DNA of 64,000 bases, from assembly GCF_000513275.1 (NCBI RefSeq), contig NZ_CBVJ010000076.1, positions 32,698-96,697 on the forward strand, given 5' to 3'. The translations under genes were made by a program, and so were the position numbers. Source of the DNA: Paenibacillus gorillae. Its GTDB lineage: Bacteria > Bacillota > Bacilli > Paenibacillales > Paenibacillaceae. The notes under the pieces are model-generated. The model had not been told where the DNA came from, ran no database searches, and saw only the letters and a list, made by a program, of their open reading frames with translations. Positions 27,497 through 37,822 of the stretch are shown here, piece after piece; position 1 is the stretch's first letter, and each line of letters begins with the position of its first letter.

Positions 27497-28883
27497 TTAT
27501 CCGACCTGCTCATTATTCTGGTGATGACGGCCTTTCCCCTTATGTTTATGACCGGAATCTTTACCGTTGCCGTTGTGGTTAACATTGTCATTGTTACCGT
27601 TGTTCTTGCCGTTTCCCTTGCCTTGTTCCTTGCTCTGATCCCCCTGTTTGCCTTTATCCTTGCCCTTGTCCTTACCGTTGCCGGAATTCCAGTTGTGACC
27701 GCCGCCCCTCTGCCCTCGTTCCTCTTTATCCTTTTTTCCGTGATTGTGACCCTCCCAGTCCCGGTGGTTGCCTCCGCTTTTACCTTCGTGCTCCCTGCCG
27801 GAACCTCCTCCTTTACGGTTGTCCTTTTGTTCCTTCCAGTCTCCCTTTTTGTCTGGTTCCTTTGGCTTATTCGGCTTATGCGGCGTTTCCGGTTTACGAA
27901 TAGGATGCTTGCCCGGTGTAGCAGAAGGCTTATTGGGTTTATTGGTAATCGTTGCTGACGCAGGCTTGCCTCCATCGGTTGCAGGCTTGACTATGATTGG
28001 TGCCTTGCTTCCCTTATCTTTCTTTGCCTCATTCTCCAGCTTCTCTTTGTCCACAAGTTCTTTCAGCTTCTCTTTGCTCGTATGGTCAGACTGCTCAACG
28101 ATCGTATTTACACCGCCGATTGGCTCTGTCACTTTATCGATAGACTGCTGTTTCAATGACTCTATTGGTATCGCATAACCTTCTGCCTTTGCCATCAAAT
28201 AGACGGCCATCTTTCCTGAGGAGATTCCATTCATCGCCGCCTCATCGCGAAGTTCGACCGGAATCGACAGTGCCGTAATCTTTGTTTTCGTGTCGAGCGT
28301 TAATTGACTTATCATCCGCTTAATCGCCTGATCGACCTGCAGCGACAAGGCCGCTTCAAACTCGGGTCCAATCTTCGGATTCAGGAGCAAACTCGTAATG
28401 ACGATATCTTTTTCAGGGCCGCTCAAATAATGGGCTCCCGCTATATTCTTCATAATTGAATCTGCAACCTGTTCAATCGGCTTACCCTTATAAGCTATAT
28501 TTTTAATCATTTTACTGCCATCTTCATTCAGAGCACGCAGCTCCCACACATTTTTTCTTCGCATCAACACCGATTTCAATACTCGGATTGATATCCATGC
28601 TTACATAGGCAACAACGGGATGATTCTCGCTTTGGACGAAAAAGAGGATCGGCAGCATCAGCAGAATAATTGCGGCTGCAGCTCCAGCATACCAGTAGCT
28701 GCGCTTCCTTCTCGGCTTAGTAAAAGCAGCGGCAGTGGAAGCCCCCGCCCCTGTATTCGCTTCAAAGAGAATCTCTTCGCCAATCTGGACCTTCTCCTTC
28801 AGCGGGATGGATACGAATCTGCCGTCCGCCGTCATTACGACTGCCTGTTTCCCGTTCACTTGCATTACGACACCGCGATTCAT
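27497..28883 (-). CDS. rsgI: anti-sigma-I factor RsgI, broken by one frameshift
   Basis: The first frame (28883-28524) gives the RsgI_N domain (residues 1-55, GVVMQVNGKQAVVMTADGR), a membrane span (about 66-84) and the start of the extracellular domain, AYVSMDINPSIEIGVD. The rest continues in another frame with NVWELRALNEDG and runs to 27497. Deleting one A from the run at 28551-28556 joins them into about 461 residues. The C-terminal 150 residues are low-complexity, rich in Lys, Gly, Asn, His and Pro, and probably span the wall. ATGA overlap with sigI. RsgI holds SigI at the membrane until an outside signal releases it; here no carbohydrate-binding domain is seen. Confidence 0.85.
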
Positions 28884-29689
28884 CTTCCCGCCTCCTCACT
28901 CAAATCTCTCTCTTGTCCTGATATGTTCAAATAATCATATAAATAGGGATACGACCCTTGTAAAAGAAATGAAACTGCAATTATATATTTACGATTGCGC
29001 TCGACAGTTTTGCGCGACACGCCGCAAAGCTCTGTCAGTTCTCTGACCGGCAGCTTGCCGCTTGCGCGAAGATGCTCGAATAAATGCGTCTCTCCTGCAA
29101 GAGTAGAGGCAATGCCAAGCAGCATTAGCCTGGAATCTGCATGCTTTGGCGAGCTGTCCACCAGCTCCATGAAAGAGATTCCAAAGCTCTCCAGCTCTTT
29201 GCTATATTCCTGAATTTCCATCTTCCGTTCATCGGAAGCGAGCTTCATCTCATAGGCTTGCAATGCCTGCCTCGTCTCAATGGGATTATAGGTCTGCTCA
29301 TCCTCATCCTGCATCTCGAAAGTGCTGTAAGGAAGCGATTGGGTATGCCTTTGCTCCTTGCGCACGAAGTCAATCAGCCGGCGTCGCATAACCGTTTCGG
29401 CGAAGCCCAGAAAGGATCTGCCGGATTCCGTTGAGAACTGATTAATGGCTTCATTAAAAGCCATCAAGGCAATGCTGAATTCATCATCCCTTGACGGATC
29501 TACGTAGCGTTTACAGAACCGGCTGGTTACTTTGGCGATATACGGTCTGTAGTCCGAAATAAATTGCTCCCGTAAGCTCTCATCGCCTTGCCTAATCTGC
29601 GTCACAATGGCTTCAGGAGTTTTATTTTGTTTTGTATCTGTTGGAGAAGCGGTCTTTCCGAAAAACCGTTTGAACAATAAGAGTAGCAA
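28880..29689 (-). CDS. sigI: RNA polymerase sigma factor SigI
   Basis: A 269-residue sigma-70-type factor of the SigI group: region 2 with DEFSIALMAFNEAINQF and MRRRLIDFVRKEQRH, and a C-terminal HTH-like part, ELCGVSRKTVERNRKYIIA. The start is TTG at 29689 with AGGTGG six bases upstream; there is no ATG alternative. Overlaps rsgI by four bases. SigI governs heat and wall-stress genes in Bacillus and polysaccharide-degrading enzymes in clostridia. Confidence 0.92.
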   Translation of the reverse strand: MLLLLFKRFFGKTASPTDTKQNKTPEAIVTQIRQGDESLREQFISDYRPYIAKVTSRFCKRYVDPSRDDEFSIALMAFNEAINQFSTESGRSFLGFAETVMRRRLIDFVRKEQRHTQSLPYSTFEMQDEDEQTYNPIETRQALQAYEMKLASDERKMEIQEYSKELESFGISFMELVDSSPKHADSRLMLLGIASTLAGETHLFEHLRASGKLPVRELTELCGVSRKTVERNRKYIIAVSFLLQGSYPYLYDYLNISGQERDLSEEAGR

Positions 29690-29713
29690 ACCGCTCCACC
29701 TCTCTGTTATATG

Positions 29714-29743
29714 TATCGATAACGTTTTATGGATTTAGGGGGT
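29714..29743 (-). promoter_or_regulatory. possible autoregulatory SigI-type promoter
   Basis: Minus strand ACCCCCTAAA (29734-29743) and CGTTATCGATA (29714-29724) directly before sigI resemble the C-rich -35 and CG-containing -10 reported for SigI promoters. Consensus recalled from memory; low certainty. Confidence 0.3.
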
Positions 29744-29779
29744 AATAAATTAAATTTATGAGAATGGCCTTTAAACGGG

Positions 29780-29805
29780 CATTTGCCGCCTCGCGGCGGC
29801 AAATG
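29780..29805. repeat. strong intergenic hairpin
   Basis: Stem of about 11 bp (ATTTGCCGCC and GGCGGCAAAT) with TCGC loop, next to a second hairpin that ends the downstream gene. Confidence 0.6.
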
Positions 29806-29828
29806 AAAAGCCTCCCGTAAAAGGAGGC
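29806..29828 (-). terminator. terminator of the zinc-ribbon gene
   Basis: Stem GCCTCC/GGAGGC, 7-base loop, then UUUU on the minus strand, after the stop at 29850. Confidence 0.7.
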
Positions 29829-29849
29829 ATCACAGGTCAATCAACAACA

Positions 29850-30266
29850 TTAAACAGAAGTTCTTCTCTGCCTCAACTTATTGCGTCTGCCGTTTAAGGT
29901 GCCTAACCGTTTCTTCAATTGTTCTTGCCATTCCTTATCGCCGATCTGTCCGGCAAAACTCAGCAAATCCAGCGCCATATCAATCTGGCTAAGTACGACG
30001 TCCATCGGATCCTCGTTCTCATGATTGACGCAGTTTTCCAGCAGCGCTTTGTGTTCCTGCTCGACATACTCTTGAAAATCCACTTCCGCGGCGCCGTCGC
30101 CATGCGCGTATTCTGCCAATATTTCATATTCGTTCTCGATGAGATAATGAATTTCTACCCGGTGACAAACCGGACAGAACATTATAGGCACATTATGGAT
30201 ATGGGTCCGAAAATGTTTTAACGTTCCCTTCGTGCCAATCATACTTGCACCGCAGCAGAAGCTCAT
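29850..30266 (-). CDS. small zinc-ribbon protein of unknown function
   Basis: A 138-residue protein from ATG 30266 (GGAGGGAG upstream). Two Cys pairs, CC near residue 4 and CPVC about residue 30, suggest a zinc ribbon as in YgiT/MqsA N-terminal domains, but no HTH follows. The middle is acidic and the C terminus is very basic (GRRNKLRQRR). Probably nucleic-acid binding (inference). Confidence 0.6.
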   Translation of the reverse strand: MSFCCGASMIGTKGTLKHFRTHIHNVPIMFCPVCHRVEIHYLIENEYEILAEYAHGDGAAEVDFQEYVEQEHKALLENCVNHENEDPMDVVLSQIDMALDLLSFAGQIGDKEWQEQLKKRLGTLNGRRNKLRQRRTSV

Positions 30267-30403
30267 TGACGGCTCCCTCCTTATACGCCTGCCTGCATAA
30301 CGCTGGCGAACGATAATGATTCGTTTCAATAACTTATTCTAGGCCGAGGGTCGAAATTCCTGCTTTACAAGCACATTTGCCCCGATATAGGCTGGTAAAA
30401 TCC

Positions 30404-30433
30404 AAAAAAAGCCCGTGCCTTCCGGCACGGGCT
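30404..30433 (-). terminator. terminator of the peroxiredoxin gene
   Basis: Perfect 10-bp stem AGCCCGTGCC/GGCACGGGCT with TTCC loop, followed by seven U on the minus strand. Confidence 0.9.
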
Positions 30434-30446
30434 TTCTCTTCAAATC

Positions 30447-30995
30447 TTACTTCGCAGTCAAATGCTGTTGGCCTGGTTTCCAGTTCATTGGGCACAAACC
30501 GCCGGATTGCAAAGCTTGCAGTACGCGAAGCGTTTCGTCAACACTACGGCCTACATCGTTGTGGTTAACCACTTGATATTTCACTTCGCCTTGCGGATCG
30601 ATGATGTACAGGCCGCGAAGCGCGATACCTTCTTCTTCGATCAGCACGCCGTAGTCGGATGCTACTTTTTTCGTGATGTCTGCAGCAAGCGGGAAGTTCA
30701 GCTGGCCAAGACCATTATCGTTAACCGGCGTATTGATCCACGCGCGGTGGCTGTGTTTGCTGTCTACGCTGACGCCAAGAACTTCAGTGTTCAGCTTGGA
30801 GAACTCTTCAGCAGCAAGGCTCAGAGCCGTAATTTCTGTCGGACATACGAATGTAAAGTCCAGTGGATAGAAGAAAAGAACAAGCCATTTGCCTTTGTAA
30901 TCCGAAAGAGATGCCGTACCGAAATCTTTACCGTCACCAGTTGCTGTATCCATCGTAAAATCAGGTGCCGGGCGGCCTACCAAACGTTCTGCCAT
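30447..30995 (-). CDS. typical 2-Cys peroxiredoxin (AhpC/YkuU-like)
   Basis: A 182-residue peroxiredoxin with peroxidatic Cys51 in FTFVCPTE and resolving Cys168 in GGLCPMNW; the C terminus keeps the YF-less robust form. It reduces H2O2 and organic peroxides in the cytosol. No AhpF gene follows, so thioredoxin or a bacilliredoxin is the likely reductant. AAGGAGG precedes ATG. Single gene with own promoter and operator-like palindromes. Confidence 0.9.
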   Translation of the reverse strand: MAERLVGRPAPDFTMDTATGDGKDFGTASLSDYKGKWLVLFFYPLDFTFVCPTEITALSLAAEEFSKLNTEVLGVSVDSKHSHRAWINTPVNDNGLGQLNFPLAADITKKVASDYGVLIEEEGIALRGLYIIDPQGEVKYQVVNHNDVGRSVDETLRVLQALQSGGLCPMNWKPGQQHLTAK

Positions 30996-31031
30996 ATTGA
31001 ATTCCTCCTTGACCTATCTATCATATTTTTT

Positions 31032-31050
31032 GTCACTTTATATAGGTGAC
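31032..31050. promoter_or_regulatory. GTCAC-N9-GTGAC palindrome in the peroxiredoxin leader
   Basis: A 19-bp inverted repeat just after the predicted transcription start; candidate binding site for a redox-sensing repressor of unknown type. Confidence 0.4.
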
Positions 31051-31055
31051 TCACT

Positions 31056-31090
31056 TGATAAATCTTATCACCAGACGATAATAAAGTCAA
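31056..31090 (-). promoter_or_regulatory. peroxiredoxin promoter with overlapping palindrome
   Basis: Minus strand -35 TTGACT, 17-bp spacer, -10 TAAGAT with extended TG-A. The -10 is inside TGATAA-N3-TTATCA (31056-31070), a perfect 15-bp palindrome. Confidence 0.65.
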
Positions 31091-31124
31091 TATTAAAGTC
31101 TTTATTTTTTTATAATAATTATAA

Positions 31125-32207
31125 TTAAGCTTTTTTCATTGCTGCAACGATAAGATCGCCCATTGCAGTCGTACCGATCGCTTTGCTCTTATCAACAGCG
31201 ATATCGCCAGTACGGTGGCCAGCATCCAGCACGTTTTTAACAGCATCCTCAATAACTTGAGCTGCCTCGTGGTAACCGAACGTAAGACGGAACATCAGCG
31301 CAACCGAAAGAATCGTTGCAATTGGGTTGGAGATGCCTTGTCCTGCAATATCAGGAGCAGAACCATGGACTGGCTCATAAAGGCCAAAGCTGCCTTCACC
31401 CAGCGAAGCGGAGGACAACATGCCGATCGAGCCCGTCAGCATAGCTGCTTCGTCGCTCAAGATATCGCCGAACATGTTTTCCGTTACGATAACGTCGAAG
31501 CTCGAAGGACGGCGAAGCAATTGCATTGCGCAGTTGTCGACGAGTACGTGCTCCAGCTCAACTTCCGGATACTCAGGCGCAATCCGGTTAACGACTTCGC
31601 GCCACAAGCGGGAAGTTTCGAGAACGTTCGCTTTGTCGACCGAAGCCAGACGTTTGCCGCGAGTCATTGCAATATCGAAAGCTTGGCGAACAATACGCTC
31701 AACCTCTTGTACGTTATAGACGCAAGTATCAACAGCTTCTTCGCCATTCGCACCTTCACGGCGGAATTTCTCACCGAAGTAGATGCCGCCAGTCAGCTCA
31801 CGAACAACAATCAGGTCCGTGCCTTCCAGCACTTCCGGTTTCAGCGTCGACGCTTCTTTCAAGCAATCGAATACCGTTGCAGGACGGATGTTCGAGAACA
31901 AACCCAGTTCCTTACGAATGCCCAGCAAGCCAGTCTCCGGACGAAGCTCCTTCGAATTGTTATCCCATTTCGGTCCGCCAACAGCGCCAAGCAATACTGC
32001 GTCTGCGCCTTTGCAAAGATCAAGCGTTTCTTGCGGCAGCGGTGTGCCCTTCTCGTCGATGGCGATACCGCCGAACAAACCGTTTTCCGTTTCGAATTGA
32101 TAGCCGAACAGTTCTTCCGTTTTTTTCAATACTTTAAGCGCTTCGCCTACTACCTCGGGACCAATGCCGTCGCCTGCGATAACCGCGATTTTTTTAACTT
32201 CTGACAT
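31125..32207 (-). CDS. leuB: 3-isopropylmalate dehydrogenase
   Basis: A 360-residue enzyme from ATG 32207 (GGGAGTG upstream). Typical motifs: [13 protein letters not shown] at the start, [45 protein letters not shown] (NAD and Mg-isopropylmalate site) and [13 protein letters not shown]. It performs the oxidative decarboxylation step of leucine synthesis. leuA and leuCD are not adjacent; the gene seems to have its own promoter and stands apart from ilvC. Confidence 0.95.
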   Translation of the reverse strand: MSEVKKIAVIAGDGIGPEVVGEALKVLKKTEELFGYQFETENGLFGGIAIDEKGTPLPQETLDLCKGADAVLLGAVGGPKWDNNSKELRPETGLLGIRKELGLFSNIRPATVFDCLKEASTLKPEVLEGTDLIVVRELTGGIYFGEKFRREGANGEEAVDTCVYNVQEVERIVRQAFDIAMTRGKRLASVDKANVLETSRLWREVVNRIAPEYPEVELEHVLVDNCAMQLLRRPSSFDVIVTENMFGDILSDEAAMLTGSIGMLSSASLGEGSFGLYEPVHGSAPDIAGQGISNPIATILSVALMFRLTFGYHEAAQVIEDAVKNVLDAGHRTGDIAVDKSKAIGTTAMGDLIVAAMKKA

Positions 32208-32252
32208 AATTCTGTACACTCCCTTATTTAAGCTCAATTAGCGATTCTCAAA

Positions 32253-32281
32253 CTATTATCATTTGTACCACATTTCGTCCA
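32253..32281 (-). promoter_or_regulatory. probable leuB promoter
   Basis: Minus strand -35 TGGACG (32276-32281), 17-bp spacer, -10 TAATAG (32253-32258) with extended TG-A. Confidence 0.45.
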
Positions 32282-32345
32282 TTTAAACAAAGATATAAAA
32301 TCTATCATCTTTATAGGCAATCCTTATAAGCTGACCCTTTCATCG

Positions 32346-32747
32346 CTATCCATGAAGCAGCTTCACATAAAAAGTACGGCTTCTTGGCCCATCAAACTCA
32401 CAAAAATAAATGCCCTGCCACGTTCCCAGCAGCAAGCGTCCGCTGCTAACGATTACGGTCTGGCTTGTCCCGGCTGTAAGCGCCTTTAGATGAGATGCTG
32501 TATTTCCTTCCGCATGACGGTATTTCGGATGCTCCCACGGATATACTTCATCCAACCGCATTAGAATATCATGCTTAACGTCAGGGTCCGCGTTCTCCTG
32601 AATGGTAATGCCTGCTGTTGTATGCGGGCAATAGACGACTGCCAGCCCGTCCGACAGCCCTTCACGGGCGACAACAGCGGCTACCTGGCGCGTAATATCG
32701 ATCATCTCGTCCCTTTTGGACGTTCGCAGCGTTTCTTTAATGACCAT
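32346..32747 (-). CDS. YjbQ/UPF0047 family protein
   Basis: A 133-residue protein from ATG 32747 (AGAGGAACG upstream). The signature [21 protein letters not shown] and [15 protein letters not shown] mark UPF0047/YjbQ. Some members rescue thiamin-phosphate-synthase mutants, but the true role is unknown. It lies between ilvC and leuB, separated from ilvC by a terminator. Confidence 0.85.
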   Translation of the reverse strand: MVIKETLRTSKRDEMIDITRQVAAVVAREGLSDGLAVVYCPHTTAGITIQENADPDVKHDILMRLDEVYPWEHPKYRHAEGNTASHLKALTAGTSQTVIVSSGRLLLGTWQGIYFCEFDGPRSRTFYVKLLHG

Positions 32748-32815
32748 TTTCGTTCCTCTCCCTTTCAATTTGGATAACTCACTGCAAACTGAGCAGTCTG
32801 CGATAAGCAAATAAA

Positions 32816-32840
32816 GAAAAAAGCCCTGGAGAGGACTTTG
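32816..32840 (-). terminator. terminator of the ilv operon
   Basis: Stem AAAGTCC/GGGCTTT with one G-U pair and 6-base loop, then six U on the minus strand. Confidence 0.65.
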
Positions 32841-32860
32841 TCATTAGAGCAGGAAACAGA

Positions 32861-32935
32861 ATTATCCCGGCTTGCACAGAGCGAAGCGATCGGATACGCA
32901 AAGCATCCGGACTTGCTCCGGCGAACCGGGATAAT
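32861..32935. ncRNA. compact structured element downstream of ilvC
   Basis: 75 bases closed by the perfect 10-bp pair ATTATCCCGG/CCGGGATAAT, with inner hairpins CGGAT-N9-ATCCG and CCGGA-N5-TCCGG. No T-tract follows on either strand. No known RNA family was recognised. Confidence 0.35.
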
Positions 32936-32991
32936 ATCGTTCATTTGCAGTCTAGTTTAGCTAGGCTGCCAATATGAATTGGACTCGTTAA

Positions 32992-34104
<1,113 letters not shown>

Positions 34105-34123
34105 CTAATTAGTGACTTCGATC

Positions 34124-34606
34124 TTATTTGCTGCCGCGGTTCAGCGCAGTTACGCCTGTGCGGGACAGCTCGCGAATGCCGTAAGGCTTCAAGAGCTCGA
34201 CCATCGCATCGATTTTCTCGGTATCGCCGACAACTTGTACAATAAGCGAATGAGTGCCGATATCGACGACAGCCGCACGGAAGGTTTCGACAACGCCGAG
34301 AATTTCCGGACGAGCCGCAGGCTCTGCGCTTACTTTAATAAGCGCAAGCTCGCGGGCAACCATCGGGTTGGAGCTGAGATCGATAACTTTAATGACATCA
34401 ATCAGCTTGTAAAGCTGCTTCGTTACCTGCTCCAGCGTATGGTCATCGCCGGAAGTGACGATAACCATGCGGGAGAGGCCTTGCTCTTCGCTTGTTCCTA
34501 CTGTAATGCTCTCAATATTGAAGCCGCGGCGTCCGAACAAGCCGGATACACGTTGCAATACGCCGGGTTGGTCATTAACGATTACTGCAATTGTATGCTT
34601 TTTCAT
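34124..34606 (-). CDS. ilvN: acetolactate synthase small (regulatory) subunit
   Basis: A 160-residue ACT-domain protein: N-terminal ACT (residues 1-75, VIVNDQPGVLQRVSGLFGRRGFNI) that binds valine, then the C-terminal ACT-like part. It gives valine feedback control to IlvB. Start and the ilvB stop share one base (TAATG), so translation is coupled. Confidence 0.95.
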   Translation of the reverse strand: MKKHTIAVIVNDQPGVLQRVSGLFGRRGFNIESITVGTSEEQGLSRMVIVTSGDDHTLEQVTKQLYKLIDVIKVIDLSSNPMVARELALIKVSAEPAARPEILGVVETFRAAVVDIGTHSLIVQVVGDTEKIDAMVELLKPYGIRELSRTGVTALNRGSK

Positions 34607-36348
34607 TACGCATCCCCCATGATCATTTCGTCGATCGTGCTTCCTTGGGCAACCATCGGATACACGTTTTCTTCTTTATTTACGACGAATTCTACGACCG
34701 CTGGGCCCGGATGGCGGAGTGCTTCCTCCCATACCTTGCGAGCGTCTTCCTTATTCGTTGCGCGGAAGCCGCGAACGCCATAAGCTTCAGCAAGCTTAAC
34801 GAAATCCGGGCTGCCGGCGAGGTCGATATGGCTGTAACGGTTATCATAGATAAGCTCTTGCCATTGGCGAACCATGCCGAGCACTTGGTTGTTGATAATC
34901 GCGACTTTAACCGGAATGTTGTTGATCGCGCAGATCGCAAGCTCTTGCGCGCACATTTGCATGCCGCCGTCGCCGTTAATGGATACGACAACCCGATCCG
35001 GATTAGCCATTTGAGCGCCAATCGCAGAAGGGAATCCGAAGCCCATTGTGCCAAGACCGCCGGAGGTTACCCAAGAACGCGGTTTGTTAAAGTTGTAATA
35101 TTGCGCAGCCCACATTTGATGCTGGCCTACGTCTGTTGTTACAATTGCGTCGCCGTTTGTCGTGTCGTGGATCATCTCCACAACCCATTGCGGCTTGAGC
35201 ACTTCTTCCGAGTCGATATAGCTGAACGGGAACTCAAGCTTGGATGCTTGAAGCTTCGTACGCCAATCATCTGCCTTGTCAGCACGTTTCGCTTGCTGGT
35301 TAGCAAGCTGCAGAACAGTTTTCACATCACCAACGATCGGAATGTCCGTCGGAACGTTTTTGCCGATTTCAGCCGGATCGATATCGATATGAACGATTTT
35401 CGCCAGCGGTGCAAAACCGGAAAGTTTACCCGTAACGCGATCATCGAAGCGGGCTCCGATATTAATTAGCAGATCCGCGCTTTGAATCGATTTGTTAGCT
35501 GTGTACGTTCCGTGCATACCCGGCATGCCGAGCCACAAATCGTTGCCGCTTGGGAATCCGCCAAGACCAAGAAGCGTTGTCGTGATTGGAATTTCTGTCT
35601 TCGTTACGAATTCAAGCAATTCCTCATGAGCGCCGGAGTATACAACGCCGCCGCCTGCAAGAATAAGCGGGCGTTCCGCTTGCTCAATTGCCTGAATCAG
35701 TCTGTCGACTTGGAGCTTGTTCGGCGAAACCGTAGGGTTGTAGCCGCGGATGCTCACTTCCGTTACCGGTTTGAACAAGGCTTTGTTCGCCGATACGTCT
35801 TTCGGAATGTCGATCAATACCGGTCCTTTACGGCCCGAATTTGCAATGTGGAAAGCCTCATGAATAACACGCGGCAAATCTTCAACGTCGCGCACCAAGT
35901 AGCTGTGCTTCGTGATCGGCATCGTAATGCCGGTAATGTCCGCCTCTTGGAAAGCATCGCTGCCGATTAAGCTGGACATAACGTTGCCGGTAATGACAAC
36001 GAGCGGTACAGAATCCATATATGCAGTTGCGATACCCGTTACCAGATTCGTTGCCCCTGGGCCTGATGTTGCAATACATACGCCAACTTTGCCGCTGGCA
36101 CGTGCATAGCCGTCTGCCGCATGAATCGCTCCTTGCTCGTGGCGGGTAAGCACATGATTGAAATCGGAGAATCCGTGCATCGCGTCGTAAATGTACAACA
36201 CTGCGCCGCCCGGATAGCCAAACACGCATTCGACGCCTTCCAGCACCAAACTACGGAGTAACATTTCAGAACCTGTAATTACTTCAGGTTTCTGCAATTT
36301 TTCGATTAATTCTTGCTTTGACTTCAGTGTTGCACTTTGCGTGACCAT
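34606..36348 (-). CDS. ilvB: acetolactate synthase large (catalytic) subunit
   Basis: A 580-residue ThDP enzyme: N-terminal PYR domain with the catalytic Glu in [16 protein letters not shown], central FAD-binding domain, C-terminal ThDP/Mg motif [29 protein letters not shown]. It condenses pyruvates or pyruvate with 2-ketobutyrate, the first shared step of branched-chain amino acid synthesis. First gene of ilvBNC. The 240-residue type catabolic AlsS is excluded by the presence of ilvN. Confidence 0.97.
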   Translation of the reverse strand: MVTQSATLKSKQELIEKLQKPEVITGSEMLLRSLVLEGVECVFGYPGGAVLYIYDAMHGFSDFNHVLTRHEQGAIHAADGYARASGKVGVCIATSGPGATNLVTGIATAYMDSVPLVVITGNVMSSLIGSDAFQEADITGITMPITKHSYLVRDVEDLPRVIHEAFHIANSGRKGPVLIDIPKDVSANKALFKPVTEVSIRGYNPTVSPNKLQVDRLIQAIEQAERPLILAGGGVVYSGAHEELLEFVTKTEIPITTTLLGLGGFPSGNDLWLGMPGMHGTYTANKSIQSADLLINIGARFDDRVTGKLSGFAPLAKIVHIDIDPAEIGKNVPTDIPIVGDVKTVLQLANQQAKRADKADDWRTKLQASKLEFPFSYIDSEEVLKPQWVVEMIHDTTNGDAIVTTDVGQHQMWAAQYYNFNKPRSWVTSGGLGTMGFGFPSAIGAQMANPDRVVVSINGDGGMQMCAQELAICAINNIPVKVAIINNQVLGMVRQWQELIYDNRYSHIDLAGSPDFVKLAEAYGVRGFRATNKEDARKVWEEALRHPGPAVVEFVVNKEENVYPMVAQGSTIDEMIMGDA

Positions 36349-36400
36349 CTGCCATCCTCCTCCTAGCTTACTTCATACCTTTTTTTAGTTCGACGAAAAC

Positions 36401-36737
36401 AAAAAAACCTTCCGCCCCTCTTGCTTCGCATAAATCGAAGACTCGAGGGACGAAAGGTTGAACTTCCGTGGTACCACCCAAATTCGTTATACATCTCTCG
36501 ATGTATAACCTCAATAGGTAAGAACGTGTGTGCACAAAACGTCCATACCTGTGGCACAGTAACGCGTGCCTTGCGATTTCCCCTAATACGCAAATTGCTT
36601 TTCAGGGAAACAGCTCCGAGGTGAGCTCGCAAAAAGGGATTCTGGCGACGGTTGCAGCAAATCCGTCCACTCTCTGAGCAAAAGAGCCCTTAATACTTCG
36701 TCCTCATCATTGCCGATGACATATAAAAAATAAGATT
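36401..36737 (-). promoter_or_regulatory. T-box riboswitch in front of ilvBNC
   Basis: The minus strand carries the T-box sequence GGGTGGTACCACGG (36466-36479), which pairs with the 3' end of uncharged tRNA. It overlaps a terminator: a 15-bp arm 36445-36459 pairs with 36406-36420, followed by seven U (36401-36407 region). AGAGAGTGG near the 5' end opens Stem I. The leader starts about seven bases after the -10 box. The specifier codon (Ile, Val or Leu) could not be fixed by eye. Confidence 0.9.
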
Positions 36738-36743
36738 GCTTTC

Positions 36744-36772
36744 ATTATATTCCGTCAATTCTCTTACGTCAA
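36744..36772 (-). promoter_or_regulatory. promoter of the ilvBNC T-box leader
   Basis: Minus strand -35 TTGACG (36767-36772), 17-bp spacer, perfect -10 TATAAT (36744-36749). Confidence 0.8.
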
Positions 36773-36892
36773 GAACATTCCAACGGACAATTCCAAAAAA
36801 TACGGACACGTTCCGCCAGCGCCTAAATGCACATATGATAGTATAGCCGTTTTTGGCAATCTCATTCCTAAGCAGGAAGGATTGTTTTGTTG

Positions 36893-37369
36893 ATGCCAAC
36901 GATTCGAATGCGAAACTCCAGAACCGATGATTCCGAGATATTCAGATTAATTCGCACGGAATTAATGCCCCTTGCCCATTCCGTTCACCCGCTTGATGCA
37001 CATGCTGTACGTGAGCTGCCTGTCCGTTTCCGGACTGGCAAAACTTATGTTGCAGCTGCGGGCAAGACCTCAAAACCGTACGGATTTGTTCATTTTGAAC
37101 AGTATGGTCCGCTTCTCTACATCGATATGCTCGTCACCCATCCTCATCATCGCAATCGGGAATGGGGTAAAAAACTGATGGCCAGCTGCGAAGCATACGG
37201 CTCAACGCATCAGTGCACACACGCAAAACTTTTTGTGGATGATATCAATACAAAAGCACAACGCTTTTACACCCGGCTTGGTTATCAAGCTGTCCGATAT
37301 GATCCTGAATTGCGCTGCTACGAGATGGTTAAGACGCTTGCTCCGCCCCAGCCTCAGTCTGGAATCTAG
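36893..37369 (+). CDS. GNAT family N-acetyltransferase
   Basis: A 158-residue GNAT protein. IDMLVTHPHHRNREWGKKLM contains the acetyl-CoA pyrophosphate loop (motif A, R/Q-x-x-G/W-x-G/K form), and AQRFYTRLGYQAV is motif B. Start is uncertain: ATG 36893 lies 12 bases after AGGAAGG, while TTG 36887 lies at the better distance of six. Substrate unknown. Confidence 0.8.
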   Translation: MPTIRMRNSRTDDSEIFRLIRTELMPLAHSVHPLDAHAVRELPVRFRTGKTYVAAAGKTSKPYGFVHFEQYGPLLYIDMLVTHPHHRNREWGKKLMASCEAYGSTHQCTHAKLFVDDINTKAQRFYTRLGYQAVRYDPELRCYEMVKTLAPPQPQSGI

Positions 37370-37375
37370 TTCGTA

Positions 37376-37822
37376 TTAGTAGCCGTTATAGCCTTGAGGA
37401 CCATAGCCTTGGCCATAATTACCGCCGTAGCCTCCGCCATAGCCTTGACCGTAGCCTTGGCCATAACCGCCGCCATAGCCTCCGCTATTGTAGTTTTTTA
37501 TGCCATATCCGCCTCCGTAGCCGCCGCCGTAGCCGCCCCCACATTTACCGCAGCCTCCGCCTCCGCAGCCGCAGCCTCCGCCTCCGCCTCCGCCGAAGAA
37601 TGAAAGCGTCCCGATTGCTAGCAGATCAAACAATACAAGCGGGAGCAAAAACCCCTTTGTATGAACGGTTTTGCCTTTGGTCTTTTTCCTCAGCGGAGCA
37701 ATGACGAGCTTGTTGTTATGCACCCGAACGAGTTTGCCTTTCACGACAGAACCATCTTTGCGCAACGCGTAAATTGTTTTGCCGATCAACTGCTTTGCCC
37801 GTTCCTTAGTGACATTACCCAT
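37376..37822 (-). CDS. Gly/Tyr-rich protein with Cys-Gly cluster, possible spore-surface protein
   Basis: A 148-residue protein. Residues 1-55 form a small basic KOW/Sm-like domain (LIGKTIYALRKDGSVVKGKLVRV). Residues about 60-76 are hydrophobic (membrane span or core). Then comes a poly-Gly stretch with spaced Cys (CGCGGGGCGKCGGG), then Tyr-Gly repeats (GGYGQGYG type) to the end. GGGAGGG precedes ATG. Tyr/Gly-rich tails are common in spore coat and crust proteins that become cross-linked; this role is inference. A bacteriocin-like peptide is considered in the findings. Confidence 0.75.
   Translation of the reverse strand: MGNVTKERAKQLIGKTIYALRKDGSVVKGKLVRVHNNKLVIAPLRKKTKGKTVHTKGFLLPLVLFDLLAIGTLSFFGGGGGGGCGCGGGGCGKCGGGYGGGYGGGYGIKNYNSGGYGGGYGQGYGQGYGGGYGGNYGQGYGPQGYNGY

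Noticed and set aside
27521..27958. Plus-strand hydrophobic open frame of 145 codons
   Set aside because: Mirror of the Lys/Gly/Asn-rich tail of rsgI; its hydrophobic look comes from the complement of AAR/GGN codons, and it has no ribosome site.
37376..37822. Microcin/TOMM-type bacteriocin precursor
   Set aside because: No YcaO cyclodehydratase, dehydrogenase or exporter next to it, and the leader is a folded-looking basic domain followed by a hydrophobic segment. Kept only as a remote option.
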